From assembly GCA_017429345.1 (NCBI GenBank), contig JAFRPB010000048.1, positions 1 to 35,823 on the forward strand: a stretch of DNA of 35,823 nt. Direction: 5' to 3'. A model generated the notes under the pieces. That model was not told the DNA's origin. It ran no database searches and was given only the letters and a program-made list of their open reading frames with translations. Below, one piece after another: positions 1 to 8,218 of the stretch (position 1 is the stretch's first letter; the number at the start of each line of letters is the position of its first letter). Origin of the DNA: Clostridia bacterium (lineage in GTDB: Bacteria; Bacillota; Clostridia; Oscillospirales; Acutalibacteraceae). A program made the translations under genes and the position numbers.

Positions 1-143
1 AATGCGCGTCTTGCTTGATCTTTGTTTCGTCATCCTGCACAGCTTTTTCTTGACAACCGTCAGGTTGCCTGCGAAAAATCTGTACAATCTGACGAAAAAA
101 TCTACTGCGCAATCCGCACGCCCGAATTGTGCGGTATTGCCTT

Positions 144-179
144 AAAAAAAGAGCCGCTGCGCGTTGAATGCAGCGGCTC
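144..179 (-). terminator. Rho-independent terminator of glnN
   Basis: On the minus strand a perfect 10-bp GC-rich stem (arms 151-160 and 170-179, GAGCCGCTGC/GCAGCGGCTC) with a 9-nt loop is followed by seven T residues. It lies 17 nt beyond the end of the glutamine synthetase gene, which is the classic intrinsic terminator layout. Confidence 0.93.
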
Positions 180-196
180 TTAAAACATACATCGGT

Positions 197-2296
197 TTAT
201 ACGATGCTGAATAACAGATCGGAATAACTCGGAAGGGGCCAGAAATCCTTTGCCGTCAGAGCTTCGGCGGCGTCTGCGTCAGCGCGAAGCTCCGACATGC
301 AGGGGATCAGCCGGTCTTTGTATTGCGTGGCCTGCGCCTGATGGTCAGACAGCTTCTGTACATCGGCAAGCTCGCGTTCCAGAGCGCCGAGTTTGCGGTA
401 AATGCCCGAAGACAGCGCGGCGAGATCACGCAGAGTGTTCTCTTCATAATCACAGGGCAGATCCGCCGTAATGGCGCGCTTTTCCGAAATCACGCGAGCA
501 AGCTCCGCCTGATAGGCTGCCACGGCTGGCAGGATGTCTTTTTTTATCATATCGATCATTGTCAAAGCTTCGATCTTGACTACTTTGCAATAGTTATCGA
601 GCAGAATGTCATAACGTGAAACAATTTCGGTTCTCGTAAGAACCTTCTGACGTTCAAACAGCGCGATATTGTCTTCGTGAATGAAATAGGGCAGCGCGTC
701 GGGCGTCGTGCGCAGATTCAGAAGATCGCGCTTCTCGGTCGCCTCGCGGATCCATTCGCCGTCATAGCCGTTGCCGTTGAAAATGATATTCTTATGGGCG
801 ATCAGCGTATCCCGGATCAGATCGTGCAGCGCCGTATTGAAATTTTCCTTCGGGACTGTTTCGAGCCGATCTGCAAATTCTTCAAGCGTGTCGGCGACAA
901 TCGTATTGAGAATGATATTCGGCGTTGCGACGGAGGCGGAGGAGCCGAGCATACGAAACTCGAATTTATTTCCGGTAAAAGCGAAGGGAGACGTACGATT
1001 GCGATCGGTGTTATCCTTCGGAAAACGCGGCAGAATATGAACGCCGATCTTCATCGGTACGCGCTCTTTCTGATCGTAAGAAGTATCGCTTACGAGAGAA
1101 TCGATGATCTCCGTCAGTTCGTCGCCGAGGAAAATCGAAACGACCGCCGGAGGCGCTTCGTTTGCGCCAAGACGCAGATCGTTTCCCGCAGATGCGACGG
1201 AAATGCGAAGAAGATCCTGATGCTCGTGAACGGCTTTGACGACCGCCGTTAAAAACAGAAGAAACTGCGCGTTCTCAAAGGGCGTGTCGCCGGGCTCCAG
1301 CAGATTCGTTCCCGTGTCGGTGCTCAGCGACCAGTTATTATGCTTTCCGCTGCCGTTGACGCCGGCAAAAGGCTTTTCATGCAAAAGACAGACCATACCG
1401 TGCTTTTCGGCGACTTTTTTCATCGTCTCCATGGTAAGCTGGTTGTGATCTACCGCGATATTCGTTGTTGTGTAAATGGGAGCCATCTCGTGCTGTGAGG
1501 GGGCGGCTTCATTGTGTTTGGTTTTCGAAAGCACGCCGAGCTTCCATAATTCTCTGTCAAGATCCGCCATATACGCAGCGACGCGGGGCTTGATCATGCC
1601 GTAATAATGATCCTCAAGCTCCTGACCCTTCGGCGGTTTTTCTCCGAAAAGCGTACGCCCGGTAACGATCAGGTCTTTTCTTTTTAAATATTCGTTTCTG
1701 TCGATGAGAAAATATTCCTGCTCGGGGCCGACGGTTGTTTTAACGGTCTTGACCTCGTTGCCGAACAGCTTCAGAATACGTTTTGCCTGACGGTTGATCG
1801 CTTCCATCGAGCGAAGAAGCGGGGTTTTCTTGTCAAGCGCTTCTCCGCCGTAGGAACAGAACGCGGTGGGGATGCAAAGCGTCCCGTCTTTGATGAACGC
1901 ATAAGACGAGGGATCCCATGCTGTATAGCCGCGCGCCTCGAAGGTCGCGCGCAGACCGCCGGACGGAAAAGAAGAGGCGTCCGGCTCGCCCTGAATCAGC
2001 TCTTTCCCCGAGAAGGTCATAATAACCGTGCCGTCGTCGCCGGGGGTAATGAAGCTGTCATGTTTTTCTGCCGTGATGCCTGTCATCGGCTGGAACCAGT
2101 GAGTAAAATGCGTCGCGCCGTTTTCGATCGCCCATTCCTTCATTGCGTGAGCGACCTCATTGGCTATTGAGAGGTCAAGATGCTTGCCCTCTTCGATCGT
2201 ACGTTTTAATTTTTTGTATGTGTCCTTGGGCAGACGCGTGCGCATTGTCGCGTCGTTGAATACGTGACAGCCGAAATACTCGGGAACAGTTTCCAT
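197..2296 (-). CDS. glnN: Glutamine synthetase type III (GlnN)
   Basis: This enzyme joins ammonia to glutamate using ATP in the cytoplasm and is the main route of nitrogen assimilation where GS type I is absent or supplementary. The product is about 699 residues, the size of the GSIII class (about 700) rather than GSI (about 450). Visible catalytic-domain signatures are GPEQEYFLID near residue 190 (metal and glutamate binding), NGSGKHNNWS near 312 and LGANEAPPA near 375. The longest frame opens with GTG at 2305, but that codon overlaps the GGAG ribosome binding site. ATG at 2296, 8 nt after GGAG, is the better start. It is a single-gene unit with a sigma-A type promoter upstream and a strong terminator downstream. 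No regulator-binding site was recognised. Confidence 0.96.
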   Translation of the reverse strand: METVPEYFGCHVFNDATMRTRLPKDTYKKLKRTIEEGKHLDLSIANEVAHAMKEWAIENGATHFTHWFQPMTGITAEKHDSFITPGDDGTVIMTFSGKELIQGEPDASSFPSGGLRATFEARGYTAWDPSSYAFIKDGTLCIPTAFCSYGGEALDKKTPLLRSMEAINRQAKRILKLFGNEVKTVKTTVGPEQEYFLIDRNEYLKRKDLIVTGRTLFGEKPPKGQELEDHYYGMIKPRVAAYMADLDRELWKLGVLSKTKHNEAAPSQHEMAPIYTTTNIAVDHNQLTMETMKKVAEKHGMVCLLHEKPFAGVNGSGKHNNWSLSTDTGTNLLEPGDTPFENAQFLLFLTAVVKAVHEHQDLLRISVASAGNDLRLGANEAPPAVVSIFLGDELTEIIDSLVSDTSYDQKERVPMKIGVHILPRFPKDNTDRNRTSPFAFTGNKFEFRMLGSSASVATPNIILNTIVADTLEEFADRLETVPKENFNTALHDLIRDTLIAHKNIIFNGNGYDGEWIREATEKRDLLNLRTTPDALPYFIHEDNIALFERQKVLTRTEIVSRYDILLDNYCKVVKIEALTMIDMIKKDILPAVAAYQAELARVISEKRAITADLPCDYEENTLRDLAALSSGIYRKLGALERELADVQKLSDHQAQATQYKDRLIPCMSELRADADAAEALTAKDFWPLPSYSDLLFSIV

Positions 2297-2362
2297 CTTC
2301 AGCACTCCGTTCTTAAAAATGCAGACCGCCGCGAAAGCCCGCGACGCCTTTGCCGCTCTATA

Positions 2363-2393
2363 ATTATAATATTCTAAAGGGGAGATTTGTCAA
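2363..2393 (-). promoter_or_regulatory. Probable sigma-A promoter of glnN
   Basis: Read on the minus strand there is a perfect TTGACA (2393-2388). An AT-rich -10 zone follows: ATTATA after 17 nt, or TATAAT after 19 nt. The start codon lies about 70 nt downstream. The exact -10 is ambiguous because the two hexamers overlap. Confidence 0.7.
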
Positions 2394-2454
2394 TACTTTT
2401 CCTTCAGATAAAAAAGATGATAAAAAGAAATATGTAAAAAATATATAAAACAGA

Positions 2455-2483
2455 TTGCAATTGATTTGTTTTTATTGTATAAT
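2455..2483 (+). promoter_or_regulatory. Probable sigma-A promoter of the HD hydrolase gene
   Basis: TTGCAA, a 17-nt spacer and a perfect TATAAT precede the HD-domain gene. The predicted transcript start near 2490 leaves a leader of only about 30-40 nt. This argues against the in-frame ATG at 2503 being the translation start. Confidence 0.7.
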
Positions 2484-2526
2484 TATTGAGCAATCATAAA
2501 ATATGCAGAAAGGCTGGTTGATTTTG

Positions 2527-3072
2527 ATGTCACGTTTTGAAGAAGCCGTAAAATTCGCTACGGAGGTTTATGCCGGCAAACAAAGAAAGGGAAGCATTAA
2601 TCCTTTTGTACTCCATCCGCTTGAGACAGCCGCCGTTGCCGCCGGCCTGACGGTCGACGAGGATATTCTCATTGCTGCGCTGCTTCACGATGCAATTGAG
2701 GACGCCGGTTGTTCACCTGATCTGATCGAGAAAAAATTCGGTCGTCGCGTGCTTCTGCTTGTGCTTGGCGATACCGAACCGGAGAGCGACGATTGGATGA
2801 CGCGCAAGGTCGCGATGATCGATTACCTGAAAAATTCAGCTTCGAAAGAAGAAAAGATCATTGTTCTTTCAGACAGACTTTCAAATCTTCGCAGTATTTA
2901 TAATGATCTGCGCGAGATGGGCAAAGATATGTGGGCGGTATTTCATGTGCAGTCCGATCCCGACGTACAGCAATGGTATTACAGGGAGGTCATCGATAAT
3001 ATGACCGAATTCCGCGGCACGACAGCCTATGAAGAATTGTGTGAGCTTGAACGTAAAGTTTTCGGAGTATAA
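2527..3072 (+). CDS. Small RelA/SpoT-like HD-domain hydrolase (Mesh1/SAH-type)
   Basis: A single HD domain of about 181 residues without synthetase, TGS or ACT domains. The motif order matches the hydrolase half of RelA/SpoT proteins: HPLETA near the start, the metal-binding LLHDAIEDAG, then LSDRLSNLRS. Such stand-alone small alarmone hydrolases (Mesh1-like) remove pyrophosphate from (p)ppGpp in characterised members; some act on NADPH. The substrate here is inferred only. The frame is open from ATG 2503, but AAAGG at 2509-2513 serves TTG 2518/2524 or ATG 2527 better, so the start is uncertain by a few codons. The gene is followed within 25 nt by the M16C peptidase and probably shares its transcript. 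Confidence 0.82.
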   Translation: MSRFEEAVKFATEVYAGKQRKGSINPFVLHPLETAAVAAGLTVDEDILIAALLHDAIEDAGCSPDLIEKKFGRRVLLLVLGDTEPESDDWMTRKVAMIDYLKNSASKEEKIIVLSDRLSNLRSIYNDLREMGKDMWAVFHVQSDPDVQQWYYREVIDNMTEFRGTTAYEELCELERKVFGV

Positions 3073-3094
3073 CATTTTTTCGGAGTATAATATT
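3059..3094 (+). repeat. 18-bp tandem duplication carrying a ribosome binding site
   Basis: The sequence TTCGGAGTATAA occurs at 3061-3072 and again at 3079-3090, a period of 18 bp. The first copy covers the last codons and stop of the HD gene; the second supplies the GGAG used by the peptidase gene. The duplication therefore appears to have created the downstream ribosome binding site. Confidence 0.85.
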
Positions 3095-3095
3095 G

Positions 3096-5972
3096 ATGGA
3101 AATTAACGGATTGATCTGCGGCTTCCGTGTCGTTTCGGCGCGGAAGAGTTGCGAGCTCGGCGGCACGCTCTGGGAACTTGAGCATGAAAAGACCGGTGCG
3201 CCGCTTTATTGGGCTGATAACGGCGAGGAGAACAAGCTGTTCTGCGTCGCTTTCAAGACGCTCCCGCGCGACGACACGGGCGTGTTTCACATTCTTGAGC
3301 ACTCGGTGCTCTGCGGATCTGATGGATTCCCTGTCAAGGAATCGTTTCTCGATCTGCTGAAAAGCTCGCTGAACACCTTCCTTAATGCCTTTACTTCGCC
3401 CGATCGTACGAGTTACCCGGTGTCGAGCCGGAACGAAAAGGACTTCATGAATCTGACGCGCGTCTATCTTGACGCGGTGTTCCGCCCGTCGCTGCTGACG
3501 AACGAATCGATCTTTCTGCAGGAGGGGCGGCGCGTCGACTTTGGCGGCGAGGAGCCCTGCTTCAACGGCGTTGTGTTCAATGAGATGAAGGGAGCGACCG
3601 CGTCCGAAACGCGCCGTCTTCTGACGGCGGCGGACCGCGCGCTCTATCCCGACAATTGCTACGGCTTCAATTCCGGCGGCGAGCCGGAGGCGATCTCGGA
3701 GCTGACTTACGACGCGTTCCTTTCGGCGTACCGTGAGTTTTACCACCCGTCGAACGCGATATTCTATCTCGACGGCGACGTGCCGTTTGAAAGCGTGCTG
3801 CCGCTGATCGATTCCTATCTCGACGCGTACGAGCGCGACGATACCTTACATGAGATCCCGATCCAGGCTGCGCTTCCTTCAAGCCGGGTCGAGGAGACAT
3901 ACGAATGCGGCAAAGAGGAGCCGACCGAAAACAAGACGCATCTGTGCTTTGCGAAGCTTATCGGCAAATACGACGAGCGCAAACGGATCGCCGCGCTCGA
4001 GGTGCTGCAGCGGTGCTGGTTCGATTCCAACGAAGCGCCGCTGAAAGGGGCGCTGCTGCGGACGGGCCTTGTCAAAGACGTGAATTATCTTGTGCTCGGC
4101 TCGGGCCTGCAGCCCTTTGCGGCGCTTCTGCTGCGGGGGACCGAGGCGTCATGCCGAGACGCGCTTCTCGACGCGCTGCGCGAGGAAGTGAAAAAGCTTC
4201 TCGATGACAGTCCCGATCCCGAGGACCTGAACGCCGCGATCGATCAGATGGAGCTTTCTGTCCGGCAGCTCGACGAGCCGCAGGGACTCAGGCGCGCATT
4301 CCTGCTCATGCGCAGCCGTCTTTACGGCGGCGACCCGCTGCTGTATATCGAAAACGAGAGCGTGCTGCGCGAGCTGCGAAGCGCGGTCGGCACGGATTAT
4401 TATAAGCGCATCGCCGAAGAATTCTTCCTTGACGAAACGAATACCGCCGAGATCGTGCTGCGACCCGACCCCGGAAAGGGCGCGACGGATCTTGCGCGCG
4501 AAAAAGAAAAGCTGAACTCGATGCTCGGCGCGATGACGCCCGAAGAACTCGCCGCGGAAAAGGAAAAATTCGACCGCTTCAAGCTTTGGCAGGAGACGCC
4601 CGACAGCCCTGAGGCGAAACGCACGCTGCCGACGCTGACGCTTGCCGACGTCGATCCGCGGCCGGAGGCCGACGCGACGCAGACGATGCGCGAGGACGGC
4701 AGAGAGATCCTGTATCACGGGTATAAGACAAACGGCGTCTGTTATTTTAATCTGAATTTCAATATCGGCGATCTCGACGCGGCGAATCTGCCCGCTCTCT
4801 CGTTCGTAACTGAGCTGCTCTCCGAGTTGCCGACCGAAAACCTGTCCGGCGCGCTTTTGCAGCGCAGGATCAAACGCCTGTTCGGTTCCTTTTCGACGAA
4901 CGTGACCCCGGTGTCGAACCTGACGGGACCGGAGAGCACACCTGTGTATTTCAACGTCTCCTTCAGCGCTCTCGCATCGAAGCTGCCCGAGGCGTTTGAC
5001 CTTGCGCGTGAGATCCTTCTGGGTACGAAATTTGACGACAGGGAGCGGATCAAAAAGATCCTCACGCAGACAAAAGAGAACATGCAGCGGTATATCGGCC
5101 AGGCGGGACACCGGATGGGCGCGATCCGCGCTCTTGCTGCGCGAAACGCGGAATTCGCCGTGCGTGACGCGGTCGGCGGCGTCGGATATTACTTCTGGCT
5201 CAAGGAGTTTGAAAAAGAATACGAAACGCGCGCGGACGCGTTTATTTCGTTTGCATCGTCGGTGACGGAGAGGATCTGCACCCTCGCGCGCCTCACGGTC
5301 AGCGAGACGGCGGATGAATTCCATCCCGGGAGCTTTTCGTATCTTAAAGCGTTCCCCGAAGGAGAAAGTGCGGGCTGTGAAGAGATGAAAATCACACCGC
5401 AGAAGCCGCGGCGCGAAGCGTTCATTATCCCCGGCGGCGTTTCCTATTCCGCGCAGTGTGCGACGCTCGAAGAGCTCGGCGCGCCGGAATGCGGTGATAT
5501 GGAAGCGCTCTCGAATATTCTTACTTACGATTATCTGTGGAACGAGATCCGCGTGCGAGGCGGCGCATACGGCTGCGGGTGCTTTTTGGGGCAGACCGAC
5601 GGACTGCAGATGCGCTCCTACCGCGATCCCGACCCCTCGCGTTCGCTTGAGATCTACGCGAAGACCGCGGATTATATCCGCGCGTTCTGTGAGGGGGAGG
5701 AGAGCGTTGATAATTATATCATCAGCGCATCCGCGCAGCCGCTGCTCGAGCCCTCCGACCGCGGAAGAGTCGCGGATCAACGGCTCCTTGGCGGCGTTAC
5801 CTATGAGCTTCGCAGTCAGCGCCGTAAAGAATTGCTCGGAACAAAAAAAGAAGAGCTTGAATCTTACGCGGCTCTGTTTGACAAAGCGCAGGAATGCGCC
5901 TGTTTCTGCGTGATCGGCAGCCGGGAGGCGGTCGAAAAGCTCGGCGACGGATGGAGCGTTGCGGAGCTGTAA
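3096..5972 (+). CDS. M16C-family zinc metallopeptidase (presequence-protease/insulinase-like)
   Basis: A protein of about 958 residues, the length typical of the M16C (PreP/HypA-like) family. The inverted zinc motif HILEH is at residues 65-69 in the context FHILEHSVLCGSDGFP, which is characteristic of this subfamily. A conserved NEMKG with the downstream glutamate ligand is near residue 162. The C-terminal half repeats the fold without the motif and includes RVRGGAYG. No signal peptide or membrane segment is visible, so it probably degrades peptides in the cytoplasm. TTG at 3093 and ATG at 3096 are both possible starts; ATG lies 10 nt after GGAG. The gene ends 48 nt before a clear terminator. 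A long antisense frame overlaps it but is a codon-bias shadow. Confidence 0.92.
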   Translation: MEINGLICGFRVVSARKSCELGGTLWELEHEKTGAPLYWADNGEENKLFCVAFKTLPRDDTGVFHILEHSVLCGSDGFPVKESFLDLLKSSLNTFLNAFTSPDRTSYPVSSRNEKDFMNLTRVYLDAVFRPSLLTNESIFLQEGRRVDFGGEEPCFNGVVFNEMKGATASETRRLLTAADRALYPDNCYGFNSGGEPEAISELTYDAFLSAYREFYHPSNAIFYLDGDVPFESVLPLIDSYLDAYERDDTLHEIPIQAALPSSRVEETYECGKEEPTENKTHLCFAKLIGKYDERKRIAALEVLQRCWFDSNEAPLKGALLRTGLVKDVNYLVLGSGLQPFAALLLRGTEASCRDALLDALREEVKKLLDDSPDPEDLNAAIDQMELSVRQLDEPQGLRRAFLLMRSRLYGGDPLLYIENESVLRELRSAVGTDYYKRIAEEFFLDETNTAEIVLRPDPGKGATDLAREKEKLNSMLGAMTPEELAAEKEKFDRFKLWQETPDSPEAKRTLPTLTLADVDPRPEADATQTMREDGREILYHGYKTNGVCYFNLNFNIGDLDAANLPALSFVTELLSELPTENLSGALLQRRIKRLFGSFSTNVTPVSNLTGPESTPVYFNVSFSALASKLPEAFDLAREILLGTKFDDRERIKKILTQTKENMQRYIGQAGHRMGAIRALAARNAEFAVRDAVGGVGYYFWLKEFEKEYETRADAFISFASSVTERICTLARLTVSETADEFHPGSFSYLKAFPEGESAGCEEMKITPQKPRREAFIIPGGVSYSAQCATLEELGAPECGDMEALSNILTYDYLWNEIRVRGGAYGCGCFLGQTDGLQMRSYRDPDPSRSLEIYAKTADYIRAFCEGEESVDNYIISASAQPLLEPSDRGRVADQRLLGGVTYELRSQRRKELLGTKKEELESYAALFDKAQECACFCVIGSREAVEKLGDGWSVAEL

Positions 5973-6020
5973 ATTCTGACATAATAGCGAAGCCGTATGG
6001 TACGACGGGCGGTAATCCTC

Positions 6021-6053
6021 GAGCTGATCGATCGCGATCAGCTCTTTATTTTG
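6021..6053 (+). terminator. Rho-independent terminator after the M16C peptidase
   Basis: A 10-bp perfect stem (GAGCTGATCG at 6021-6030 and CGATCAGCTC at 6035-6044) with a 4-nt loop is followed by TTTATTTTG. It separates the peptidase transcript from the sporulation operon. Confidence 0.88.
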
Positions 6054-6240
6054 CTGCATTTTTCCGTGCGGAAATATATTCGGATCGGAGATTAACTTCT
6101 ATCGACTCTTTCGCGTGAATTCTTCGCGTCGTATATATCAAGATTTTTATTTACTGCGGTGAGAAAAATATGGATTTATTGTTATGTTTCTCATACCTGT
6201 TTCATATATATTTATCAAACGAACGATCGGAGGAATTGAA

Positions 6241-7242
6241 ATGAAACGGAAGGACAATCTTTCCGCTGCGCTCCGGGCGCTTTCACCGCGTCTTCGGGAT
6301 TCGATCTGCGCGCTGCCGCCGGAAATACTTGAAAAAACGCTTGAGATCCGCCTGCGCGTCGGCAGGCCTCTGATGCTGTGCGGAGCATACGGCGTGTGTT
6401 TCCCGGAAGGAGACGGGCGGTATTCGCATCTGTTCCCGTCGGGAACGCCTGAGCCGACAGCAGAAGAGGTCGGATTTACCTTACAGGCGCTGACGGAGCA
6501 TTCCGTCTATACACATACGGACGAGCTGAATAACGGTTTTGTGACGTATGCTGACGGCATACGCGCCGGTGTCGCGGGATGCGCCGGAACGGATTCCGGG
6601 CAAATCCGCACGGTACGGGATATCCGGAGCTTAAACATCAGACTCGCCAGAAACATTGACGGCGCCGCGGGAGAGCTTTGTAAAAAAGTGTTTTCAACCG
6701 GATTGAAAAACGTGGTTCTTTACGGCGCACCGCTGAGCGGGAAAACGACGATGCTGAAGGATATTGCCCGAATTCTTTCTTCATATCCCTATTATTACCG
6801 TACTTCGGTCGCGGACGAGCGTCGTGAGCTTTCCGCGGCGGACGGCGTGAATATCGATTTTTTTGCGGGATATCCGAAAAAGTTCGGGATCGAGTACGCG
6901 CTGCGTTCATTTTCACCCGACGTGATCCTATGCGACGAGTTGGGTACGGATGAAGAATGCAATGAGGTGATCAGGGCGCTTGGATGCGGCGTAAGATTTG
7001 TTTTAAGCGTGCATTGCGGCAGTCGCAGCGAGCTGCTGCGGCGACCGATCTGCCGTTCGCTTGTTGAGTGCGGAATAATAGATTACTTTGTTTTTTTGCC
7101 GGGCGTCGGGAAAAAGTGTGAGATCGACGGCGGGGAGGCGCTTTATAATGAAAATCATCGCTTGCGTGCTGATCGCAGCGTCATCGCTTTTTTGCGGTCT
7201 GATGATACGATCGAGGCTTGCGCGGCGAGTGGAGTATCTTGA
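6241..7242 (+). CDS. spoIIIAA: Stage III sporulation protein AA, secretion-type ATPase
   Basis: About 333 residues, and the first gene of the spoIIIA operon. The protein is the predicted cytoplasmic (mother-cell) ATPase of the SpoIIIA-SpoIIQ channel, related to type II/IV secretion ATPases. Walker A GAPLSGKTT is at residues 162-170 and Walker B VILCDELG near 228. A frame opens upstream at 6184, but ATG 6241 lies 8 nt after a strong GGAGG and its product starts like family members. A SigE promoter is expected from the family. CATACC at 6192 weakly resembles its -10, but no convincing -35 was seen. The gene overlaps spoIIIAB. Confidence 0.96.
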   Translation: MKRKDNLSAALRALSPRLRDSICALPPEILEKTLEIRLRVGRPLMLCGAYGVCFPEGDGRYSHLFPSGTPEPTAEEVGFTLQALTEHSVYTHTDELNNGFVTYADGIRAGVAGCAGTDSGQIRTVRDIRSLNIRLARNIDGAAGELCKKVFSTGLKNVVLYGAPLSGKTTMLKDIARILSSYPYYYRTSVADERRELSAADGVNIDFFAGYPKKFGIEYALRSFSPDVILCDELGTDEECNEVIRALGCGVRFVLSVHCGSRSELLRRPICRSLVECGIIDYFVFLPGVGKKCEIDGGEALYNENHRLRADRSVIAFLRSDDTIEACAASGVS

Positions 7243-7621
7243 CGCGGCTCTCGCACTGATTGCTGAAATTGAGACAAGAATGACCTGTTTTCTCGAACCT
7301 CTTGATCTGATGCTTGTCAGTTTAAGAATACAGAATCCGCTCATGCGAAACGCTCCCGGAGATCATTTCTTTGATGTGTGGAGATCTGTCTTTTCTTCCT
7401 CGGAAATCCCGATCCGTGAGAGCGACAGAAAGATTCTTCTGACTTTCGGCGCGTCGCTCGGCGCGTCGGATCTGTCGGGACAGCGCGCTCTTTGTGCCGA
7501 TACAAGAAACAGGCTGCAAACTGCGCTTGACGGGGCGTATGAGGATAAAAAAAGGTTTTCGCGTCTCGGCGCTGTTCTGCCCGCATTTGCAGGCGCGGCG
7601 TTTATTATTGTATTCATTTAG
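7148..7621 (+). CDS. spoIIIAB: Stage III sporulation protein AB
   Basis: About 157 residues. An N-terminal membrane segment (IIACVLIAASSLFCGLMI) is followed by the helical soluble domain typical of SpoIIIAB, which resembles GspF-type platform components, and a hydrophobic C-terminal tail. The ATG at 7148 has GGGGAGG 9 nt upstream and lies inside the end of spoIIIAA, so the two overlap by about 95 nt and are probably translationally coupled. The frame is open further upstream, but that part is the out-of-frame shadow of spoIIIAA. Confidence 0.92.
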   Translation: MKIIACVLIAASSLFCGLMIRSRLARRVEYLDAALALIAEIETRMTCFLEPLDLMLVSLRIQNPLMRNAPGDHFFDVWRSVFSSSEIPIRESDRKILLTFGASLGASDLSGQRALCADTRNRLQTALDGAYEDKKRFSRLGAVLPAFAGAAFIIVFI

Positions 7622-7635
7622 AAACGGAAGATATT

Positions 7636-7830
7636 ATGGAAGTTGAGATTATTTTCAAAATTGCAGCGATCGGGATCATTGTCGCCGTGATCAATCAGAT
7701 CCTGACGCGGTCCGGCAGAGAGGAATATACAATGATTACGACCATAGCGGGCCTGATTATCGTATTGATGATGCTTTTGCCGCACGTGGGGGAACTTTTC
7801 AGGTATATCCGCTCGGTTTTCGACGTTTGA
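7636..7830 (+). CDS. spoIIIAC: Stage III sporulation protein AC
   Basis: A 64-residue protein with two hydrophobic segments (IAAIGIIVAVINQIL and TTIAGLIIVLMMLLP), the standard size and pattern of SpoIIIAC, a small membrane subunit of the SpoIIIA channel. It lies 14 nt after spoIIIAB and 4 nt before spoIIIAD, with GGAAG ahead of the ATG. Confidence 0.95.
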   Translation: MEVEIIFKIAAIGIIVAVINQILTRSGREEYTMITTIAGLIIVLMMLLPHVGELFRYIRSVFDV

Positions 7831-7834
7831 AGAT

Positions 7835-8209
7835 ATGATAAAAACGGTTGTATTTGCGATCGCGGCGGTGAGCGTTGTTCTGTTACTGCGGAAAAACGCG
7901 CCGGAATACGCAGTATTCGCGTCTGTTTTCGGCAGCGTCGCGATTATGCTTTTCGTTCTGCCGCAGGCATTGACGCTCATTAACGAGGCGCAGGGATATT
8001 TTGACGGTTTGGGAACGGGAAGGGAGTATTTCTCCGCGTTGGTACGTGTTTCGGGGATCGCGCTTCTGACGCAGTTTGCCTCGGATACCTGTCGAGACAG
8101 CGGCGAGAGCGCGCTTGCCTCTCAAACGGAATTTGCGGGAAAGGTGCTGATGACGCTTTGCGCTCTGCCGATATTCAGATCGATCCTGCAGATGATAAAC
8201 AATTTTTGA
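7835..8209 (+). CDS. spoIIIAD: Stage III sporulation protein AD
   Basis: A 124-residue, mostly hydrophobic protein with about four membrane segments, similar in character to SpoIIIAC and of normal family length. The conserved motif SGIALLTQFASDTCRDSGE near residues 72-90 is characteristic of SpoIIIAD. It is tightly packed between spoIIIAC and spoIIIAE. Its ribosome binding site is weak, which suggests coupling to the preceding gene. Confidence 0.95.
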   Translation: MIKTVVFAIAAVSVVLLLRKNAPEYAVFASVFGSVAIMLFVLPQALTLINEAQGYFDGLGTGREYFSALVRVSGIALLTQFASDTCRDSGESALASQTEFAGKVLMTLCALPIFRSILQMINNF

Positions 8210-8218
8210 TTCGTTGAA

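Noticed and set aside
1-143. Open frame on the plus strand (2-145) and a possible minus-strand start near 35
   Set aside because: Too short, no recognisable product, and no properly spaced ribosome binding site; it cannot be supported from this window.
677-1252. 191-codon plus-strand frame opposite glnN
   Set aside because: It is a shadow of the glutamine synthetase coding sequence.
4149-6059. 636-codon minus-strand open frame opposite the M16C peptidase
   Set aside because: It is rich in Arg, lacks any recognisable domain, and lies entirely against a well-supported gene; GC-rich codon bias produces such shadows.
6165-6199. SigE promoter for spoIIIA
   Set aside because: CATACC resembles the -10, but the spacing and -35 do not fit well; expected from the family but not demonstrated here.
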